Shown here piece after piece: positions 58,226 to 64,000 of a stretch of DNA of 64,000 bases. Each line of letters opens with the position of its first letter. Position 1 is the stretch's first letter. The notes under the pieces were generated by a model that was not told where the DNA came from, did no database searches, and saw nothing but the letters and a program-made list of their open reading frames with translations. Source of the DNA: Candidatus Pelearchaeum maunauluense (GTDB taxonomy: Archaea > Thermoproteota > Nitrososphaeria_A > Caldarchaeales > Caldarchaeaceae). The stretch spans positions 144,260 to 208,259 of the forward strand of contig JANVYQ010000002.1 in assembly GCA_030059675.1 (NCBI GenBank), in the 5' to 3' direction. The position numbers and the translations under genes were made by a program.

Positions 58226-58496
58226 CTTTAGCACCTGCCATAACAAGGTCTCCAGCAATTATCTTTAGTTGAAGCTCAACCTCAAGATTAAGTAGTTGTT
58301 CTTCATTAAATCCTGATGAAGATAAAATACGTGAAGACTCTTCTGAAAGTTTCACATTAACATTAGGCCCTCCCACGCTTTGAAAGAGAAGTCCATCAAA
58401 CTCTATTGATGAACTTCCTACTCGTGCCCTCCCCTTAAAGAATGTGAGAGGGCCGTCTGTCTCTCTCCAATATATTTCTATATCGCTAACCTCCAT
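58215..58496 (-). CDS. Hypothetical protein
   Basis: 93-aa ORF overlapping the SnoaL-like gene, operon-like. Confidence 0.45.
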   Translation of the reverse strand: MEVSDIEIYWRETDGPLTFFKGRARVGSSSIEFDGLLFQSVGGPNVNVKLSEESSRILSSSGFNEEQLLNLEVELQLKIIAGDLVMAGAKDER

Positions 58497-58589
58497 GCTA
58501 TTGTGTTGGCGTGTGAGTCATACTAAAAAGTATTGAGCTTCAACAACGCTTATGAATGACCACGATACAAACTTGCGAGGTTCTAAGAC

Positions 58590-58814
58590 ATGAGCTATCT
58601 TATACCCGAATTAGCCAGCCTACTAAAGATAAGACGCATAGCATGGATAATTCGCGTATTCATTATAGTAATATTATATGTGTTGGTTGCATTCTTGGCA
58701 TGGGCTATCCTCAGCAGGTTCATAGATAGCTTTATCACTGTTCCATTAGCTCTGTTTTCGTCGGCCATGCTCTATATCATAATAAAGATTTTAGTGAAAA
58801 GAGAAATTATTTGA
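58590..58814 (+). CDS. Small two-TM hypothetical protein
   Basis: Two hydrophobic helices 'RVFIIVILYVLVAFLAWAIL' and 'VPLALFSSAMLYIIIKIL'. Confidence 0.45.
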   Translation: MSYLIPELASLLKIRRIAWIIRVFIIVILYVLVAFLAWAILSRFIDSFITVPLALFSSAMLYIIIKILVKREII

Positions 58815-59229
58815 GTTCATTTGTTAAGGCTTCAATAAGCTCTCTTATAGCGTCGCGTTTAGGATGTTTGGCAGTGGCCATCCTAAGCCACGAAGTAAGA
58901 TGATTTCTCACACGCTCAAGGAATCCTCTCACATCTTTTTGAATACCCTTAAGAGCCTGCGCGGGTACTGCCTCCAGCTTTATAGACGCTATCGAGGTCT
59001 GCATAAATGGTCCGAACTCGTCGCGTGAGACTTTTACGGCAAGAACTCTACCATTCTCAAGCATGTATGTTATCCCAGCTAGGCTGGAGAATTCAATACC
59101 CCACTCAATACCTGGCGGCGAGAAAGGTAGAAGCGCTGTGAGCATTCTAATAATATTTTCCTCGCTGGGCTCGTTGAGTGCTTTCCTATATGCAGATAAA
59201 AGCTCCTCTATCTCCTTACTAACTACCAT
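58807..59229 (-). CDS. Conserved hypothetical protein
   Basis: 140-aa ORF adjacent to the aminotransferase gene. Confidence 0.5.
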   Translation of the reverse strand: MVVSKEIEELLSAYRKALNEPSEENIIRMLTALLPFSPPGIEWGIEFSSLAGITYMLENGRVLAVKVSRDEFGPFMQTSIASIKLEAVPAQALKGIQKDVRGFLERVRNHLTSWLRMATAKHPKRDAIRELIEALTNELK

Positions 59230-59231
59230 AA

Positions 59232-60401
59232 CTAACCCACATCCAAGCCCTGCTTTAAGCCCTCCGCAATAACATCAACAAGTCTATCTATATCACTACG
59301 GTTGTTATAGAAATGAGCAGAAACTCTAACGAGTCCTGGTCTGGCAGATACAATAATGCCCCGCTTCTGCAAGAGTTCGCCTAAGGCGCGTGGTCTGGAA
59401 TGCCTGAAAGCTACTGTTCCAGAAAGACGCTTAGAGACATCTATAATATCTAAGCCAAGGTCGTTGAGATGTTCTTCACAATATAAAGCGAGTTCTCTAA
59501 TATGGTTATGCTTTGCGTGTTGGTCAAAGGATAGGTGGTAGTTTAGAGATTCGCGCATGCCAACTACGCTAAGACTTGACCAGCTTCCCAGCTCTAGTCG
59601 TGAAGCATCAGGGGCGGGCTGTGGTGTCCTTATGTCAAACTCCTCATCAAAGAGCGGTACACCGTCTAGCATTCGGCGTATAACAGAATCGCTCACACCC
59701 ATCCAGCCCATATAGGCAGGCTCCATCTCTCCCAGCAACTCTTCGGAGATGTAGATAAACGCAATACCTGGAGGTCCGTTAAGCCATTTGTAGCTACCGC
59801 AAAACACCGCATCAAGCCCTAGTTTCTTAACATCCAGCGGTATTACGCCAGCGGCGTGGAATACGTCAGAAACCATAAGAGCACCATGTCTATGCGCCAC
59901 CTCAGCTAGTCTTCTCAAGTCGTGAGTATAGCCTGTGAGCCATGAAACATAGTCTATGGAAACTATACGCGTTGAGTCGTCAATTAGGGATTCTATAGAA
60001 TCTTCGCGGTCTTCAGCTATCCTAACCTCGCTGATTATTCCACGCCGCCGCGCAGCCTGCCATATGTGGATTCCAGTCGGGAAGTTATGAGCTGACACAA
60101 CCACATTATCGCCACGCTTAAGACCTAGGCTATAAGCAAACACGGCCAATGCTGTTGAAACGTTAGGTGCCGTTGCCACTTCCTCAAACTTCGCACCTAC
60201 AAGACACGCGAATAGCTTTCTACACTCCACAACAGATTCAAGAACATAATCCCAGTTCTCCCCCTCTTCAAAATATTCACTCAGAAATCTTCCTATAGCC
60301 TGCGCCGTTCTTCGTGGAAGAAGACCTGTAGAGGCGCTGTCCAGATAAGCATATTTCTTAAGAGGTGGGAAGTCGTTGCGTGTAGCTTCCGCAATACTCA
60401 T
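59232..60401 (-). CDS. Class V aminotransferase/cysteine desulfurase-like protein
   Basis: 'YAYLDSASTGLLPRRTAQAI', 'DAVFCGSYKWLNGPPGIAFIYI'. Confidence 0.9.
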   Translation of the reverse strand: MSIAEATRNDFPPLKKYAYLDSASTGLLPRRTAQAIGRFLSEYFEEGENWDYVLESVVECRKLFACLVGAKFEEVATAPNVSTALAVFAYSLGLKRGDNVVVSAHNFPTGIHIWQAARRRGIISEVRIAEDREDSIESLIDDSTRIVSIDYVSWLTGYTHDLRRLAEVAHRHGALMVSDVFHAAGVIPLDVKKLGLDAVFCGSYKWLNGPPGIAFIYISEELLGEMEPAYMGWMGVSDSVIRRMLDGVPLFDEEFDIRTPQPAPDASRLELGSWSSLSVVGMRESLNYHLSFDQHAKHNHIRELALYCEEHLNDLGLDIIDVSKRLSGTVAFRHSRPRALGELLQKRGIIVSARPGLVRVSAHFYNNRSDIDRLVDVIAEGLKQGLDVG

Positions 60402-60447
60402 GGCCAGTTACTACAAAAATAGTAAATAATAGAGTTTATGATTAGGG

Positions 60448-62040
60448 CTACTCTTCTTCAACAGTAGTTCTACTTTGTTCGCGTAAGAATGTCAATAGAT
60501 AGTTGGGTCCCCCTATTCCTTTTCCAGTTGCGCCGCTGGCTTTCCAGCCGACAAAGGTTTGAGCTCCTGGCCATGCGCCAGTGGTTGCGCCACCCTTCCT
60601 GTTGGCATAAACAACACCGAACTGTATATTCTTCATGAAGTAGTCTATCTCGCTCTTATCTTCAGAGAATATACCAGCTGTAAGCCCATACTCCGTATTA
60701 TTAGCCTCCTTCAAAGCCTCCTCTAGACTGCTAAACTCATCAACAAGCAATATGGGTAGGAAAAGTTCTTGCTTAAAGAGCTGATGGTCCCTCTTTAACC
60801 CTGTGATTATCGTTGGCTGGACATAGTATCCCTTATCATATTCACCACCACTCAGAGCCTCACCGCCATACAGTATCTCGCCACCATCACGCTTAGCCAT
60901 CTCAATATACTTCTTAAAATTCTCAAAAGCCCTCTTATTCACCACAGGCCCCATAAAAACATCCCTCCTCCGCGGATCGCCAATCTTCAGAGCGCTCGTC
61001 TCTCTAACCAACTCTTCGAGAAATCTAGATTTAATATTCTTATGTACGTAGAGCCTTGAAGTGGCTGAGCATTTTTGTCCATCATAGCCGAAGGCTGCTC
61101 TGATGACTCCCAAAACTGCTTTTTTCAAATCAGCTTTCTCAGTCACAATAGTCGGGTTCTTACTGCCCATCTCGAGTAGAATCGGCTTAGGATAAGGCTG
61201 GGATGAGGTAAATCTCCTGTAGAGACGCATCCCCACATCTCTAGAGCCCGTGAATGCTATGCCAGCAACATCAGGATTCGTGACTACCTCATCCTCAAAG
61301 ACATCACCAGGACCTGTTACGTAGTTTATCGCTCCCACATCAACTCCAGCGTCTCGAAAGATTTGGTACAGCATAAGGCCAGATAGAGGTGCCTCGCTTG
61401 TGGGCTTGAATACCACAGTATTCCCTGTTAGTATGGCTCCTTGTATCATACCGTTAGCCAGCATGAATGGGAAGTTGAAAGGTGAAATCACAACCCACAC
61501 ACCATAAGGGAGAGCAACCATCTTACATTTCTCACCTGGGCCGCCTGGTCCCATATCCTTCTCATAGCCATTATTCTCCTCCATTATGTTAGCATAGTAT
61601 CTAAGAGCGTCAACAGCCTCCCAACATTCAGCCAGCGCTTCCATCCTATTCTTACCAACCTCATAAGTTATCACAGCAGCTATCTCAAACTTCCTCTCAT
61701 CTATCAGCTCAGCCGCTCGCCTGATTATTCTTACCCTCTCTCTCCAACTCCTACAGGACCAGGACTCGAAAGCTCTCTTAGCCTCTTCAATAGCTTTCTT
61801 TATATGCTCCCTGCCTCCACGCTGGAAATATCCAACAAGTATTGACGTGTCTATAGGGCTTCTATCCTCGAATTCCCCCTCCTCCGAGAAGACCTCCTTA
61901 CCGCCTATGTACATAGGATAGTGTTTTCCAAAATACTTGTCCTTCACAACTTCTAGAGCCTTTTCATACGCGGAGTGAAGGCTTTCGTCGGCAAATAATG
62001 AGACGTATGTTATCTTTCTCTCGCTTGACATGCCGCTCAC
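60448..62040 (-). CDS. Aldehyde dehydrogenase, 1-pyrroline-5-carboxylate dehydrogenase-like
   Basis: 'VVISPFNFPFMLANG', 'GIAFTGSRDVGMRLYRR', 'ILLEMGSKNPTIV', 'GYDGQKCSATSRLYVH'. Confidence 0.94.
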   Translation of the reverse strand: MSGMSSERKITYVSLFADESLHSAYEKALEVVKDKYFGKHYPMYIGGKEVFSEEGEFEDRSPIDTSILVGYFQRGGREHIKKAIEEAKRAFESWSCRSWRERVRIIRRAAELIDERKFEIAAVITYEVGKNRMEALAECWEAVDALRYYANIMEENNGYEKDMGPGGPGEKCKMVALPYGVWVVISPFNFPFMLANGMIQGAILTGNTVVFKPTSEAPLSGLMLYQIFRDAGVDVGAINYVTGPGDVFEDEVVTNPDVAGIAFTGSRDVGMRLYRRFTSSQPYPKPILLEMGSKNPTIVTEKADLKKAVLGVIRAAFGYDGQKCSATSRLYVHKNIKSRFLEELVRETSALKIGDPRRRDVFMGPVVNKRAFENFKKYIEMAKRDGGEILYGGEALSGGEYDKGYYVQPTIITGLKRDHQLFKQELFLPILLVDEFSSLEEALKEANNTEYGLTAGIFSEDKSEIDYFMKNIQFGVVYANRKGGATTGAWPGAQTFVGWKASGATGKGIGGPNYLLTFLREQSRTTVEEE

Positions 62041-62135
62041 CGTATTGGAGATTAAGGGCTGATTAAAGGTTTTACTTTAATATCTGTTGTGCTGTTGAAT
62101 ATTTTATAATTCCTTAGCGAGCTACTACTTCACAC

Positions 62136-62528
62136 ATGAACGATGTCGAGCGTCTAGTCAGGAGATTATTTCCAAATGATTTTACTGATAGAGAACGTGC
62201 AATTTTCGAAGCTGGTATAGCGCTTGGCTCTATCGCGCATACTTTGGCTGGCATCCCAATATCCCGCTCAAGAAATCTGCAAGAACAATTTTGCAGAGCG
62301 TTAAGTGGTTGTTTCCTGCTTCAGCCATATAGGAAGCGCGTTAAGATACGGTTTAGAGGTGTGAAGAAAGCCAAGAGACACGAATACGATTACGAAACAG
62401 TGTCCCCTGACAAGCTTGACATAATCGTTGAGACGCAGTACGGCGATACGATAGTCAGAGCACGCATGCGTTATATCGAGAGACTTGCGTATCCAGTTAT
62501 GTATGTGGAGAAGGTGAAGGATAGATAG
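62136..62528 (+). CDS. Hypothetical protein
   Basis: 130-aa ORF between divergent/convergent neighbours. Confidence 0.5.
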   Translation: MNDVERLVRRLFPNDFTDRERAIFEAGIALGSIAHTLAGIPISRSRNLQEQFCRALSGCFLLQPYRKRVKIRFRGVKKAKRHEYDYETVSPDKLDIIVETQYGDTIVRARMRYIERLAYPVMYVEKVKDR

Positions 62529-63653
62529 CTAGTTGCTGAATATTCTATCACGCAACTCATCCATCAAACCATACTCAACAGACGATAGCCGCTCATAAAA
62601 CTCTCTTTGTTCCCGCGAGAGTGGGGTGGGGAGTTGTATTCTTAGCCTAACCTCAAGGTCGCCGCGTCCTCCATCTATTCTGGGCATTCCTTTACCGCGG
62701 ATGATTAGAGGCTTGTGATAGTTGTTTGGTGAGAGCTTTACATCAACCGCTCCGTCTAATGTTTTGAGTTTAACAACCCTGCCTGTCGCCACCTCGCTTG
62801 GAGAGACTGGTAGTTCAACTATAAGCTTATCACCATCGCGTCTAAAGACTTTATGCGGAATCATTCTAACCCTAATTCTCAAATCGCCCCTAACTCCTGT
62901 TGAGGGGTCTAGCATCCCACGGCCACGTAACGTGATTATATGCCCCTCGTCAACACCGCGGGGAATCGTAAAGGTTACTCTTTCTATAATTTCAAGTACT
63001 CCAGAGCCTCTGCAATTACCGCATTTCTTTCTTATAACCTGGCCAGCGCCATTACAGTTTTCGCATGGTGTTACTGTAGTGAAATATGCAAAGGCTACTT
63101 GCCTATGTGAGACTCTCTGACCTGAGCCGCCGCATGTTGGGCATTTCTCAACCCATCCAGGCTCAGCTCCAGAGCCGCCGCAACGATGGCAGGGAACACG
63201 CATAGGTACGTGGATTGTCTTCTCACAGCCGTGAAACGCCTCCTCCAGCGAGACCTCCACCTCAACCAACGTTGCAGTAGGCTCGCGTTTAGCTCTGCCA
63301 AAACCACCGAAAAAGCGCTCAAAGAAAGATTCAAAATCACCAAAACCAAGGTCGCGAAAAATCTCCTCAAAATCAAACCTCGTTGTCCTGAAAATATCTT
63401 CCTGACTATACTGGCCATGAAGACCCGCCTTGCCATACATATCATATAATCGGCGCTTTTCATCATCTGAAAGAACGGCATACGCCTCGCTTATCTTCTT
63501 AAACATCTCCTCCGCTTCTGGAGACTTATTACGGTCTGGATGATACTTGAGAGCTAGCCTCCTATACGCTCTCTTAATCTCCTCTTTGGTAGCATTACGT
63601 GGCACGCCTAAGATTTCATAGTAATCCTCACTATCGTAGGACAAGGCTTCCAT
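62529..63653 (-). CDS. dnaJ: Chaperone DnaJ
   Basis: J domain '[32 protein letters not shown]', CxxCxGxG repeats. Confidence 0.97.
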   Translation of the reverse strand: MEALSYDSEDYYEILGVPRNATKEEIKRAYRRLALKYHPDRNKSPEAEEMFKKISEAYAVLSDDEKRRLYDMYGKAGLHGQYSQEDIFRTTRFDFEEIFRDLGFGDFESFFERFFGGFGRAKREPTATLVEVEVSLEEAFHGCEKTIHVPMRVPCHRCGGSGAEPGWVEKCPTCGGSGQRVSHRQVAFAYFTTVTPCENCNGAGQVIRKKCGNCRGSGVLEIIERVTFTIPRGVDEGHIITLRGRGMLDPSTGVRGDLRIRVRMIPHKVFRRDGDKLIVELPVSPSEVATGRVVKLKTLDGAVDVKLSPNNYHKPLIIRGKGMPRIDGGRGDLEVRLRIQLPTPLSREQREFYERLSSVEYGLMDELRDRIFSN

Positions 63654-63713
63654 CTCCGAAAGTGCGATGGTTATTTAAAGACTTTCAAAAATAATGCGAA
63701 GTGGATATTTAGC

Positions 63714-64000
63714 CTAGGTTTTGTCTTCCCCTTCTTTCTTCCCTTCGCCTTCCTTCCCACTTTGCCCATATATTGTTGTTCCTATCTTTTGGGCGGATTT
63801 TCTGAGCTTCTCCATCTTCTCTTTGATGGCTTGTATATCACTTCCTTTTAGGGCTTCTCGAAGCTCCCTAGCCGCTTCCTCAACTTCTTGTTTAACTTCT
63901 GCTGGAGCTTTATCACCAAATTCCGTGAGAGCTTTCTCTGCTGTGTAGAGTAGCGCGTCTGCCTCATTACGTAATTCTGCTTCTTGACGCTTCTTCCTAT
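63714..64000 (-). CDS. dnaK: C-terminus of DnaK (truncated by window edge)
   Basis: Minus-strand 'RKKRQEAELRNEADALLYTAEKALTEFGDKAPAEVKQEVEEAARELREALKGSDIQAIKEKMEKLRKSAQKIGTTIYGQ...KT*', next to dnaJ. Confidence 0.9.
   Translation of the reverse strand, partial: RKKRQEAELRNEADALLYTAEKALTEFGDKAPAEVKQEVEEAARELREALKGSDIQAIKEKMEKLRKSAQKIGTTIYGQSGKEGEGKKEGEDKT

Noticed and set aside
1-64000. CRISPR arrays, rRNA, prophage or classical defence islands
   Set aside because: No regularly spaced repeats, rRNA-like sequence or phage structural/defence genes seen by eye.

Overview
This is a gene-dense archaeal chromosomal segment. It carries TBP, archaeal uS11 and uS4, MCM, GINS, Hel308, RFC-large and RFC-small, a class I CCA-adding enzyme, Taw1/TYW1, RNase Z, AlaX and Trm-G10. 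The gene content fits a thermophilic Thaumarchaeota/Aigarchaeota-type (Caldiarchaeum-like) organism, but that placement is inference. Coherent blocks are: (1) a complete 2-oxoacid dehydrogenase complex with its own LipA and LipB, next to TBP; (2) a molybdopterin cluster (MoaE, MoaD, MoaB, MoaC); (3) tmk-thpR-cca-COG2112 kinase; (4) a replication neighbourhood (Hel308, MCM, GINS; RFC-L, RFC-S). The less ordinary parts are: a graveyard of broken genes at about 28.9-33.2 kb; an Orc1/Cdc6 gene split by an insertion with IS110 and chimeric gene debris at about 49.9-53.2 kb; three otherwise open genes each interrupted by one in-frame stop (GH15-like TAA, DsbA TAG inside the CxxC motif, KaiC/RadA-like TAG just after Walker A); conserved-looking genes with no ATG/GTG/TTG start (CTG or ATT fits instead), which the ORF track shortened or missed; a MoaD with residues beyond its terminal GG; a ~310 bp element with 21 bp inverted ends; and tandem TATA boxes 10 bp apart upstream of the TBP gene. 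I saw no rRNA, convincing tRNA or CRISPR array. All family calls come from reading motifs; no searches were run.
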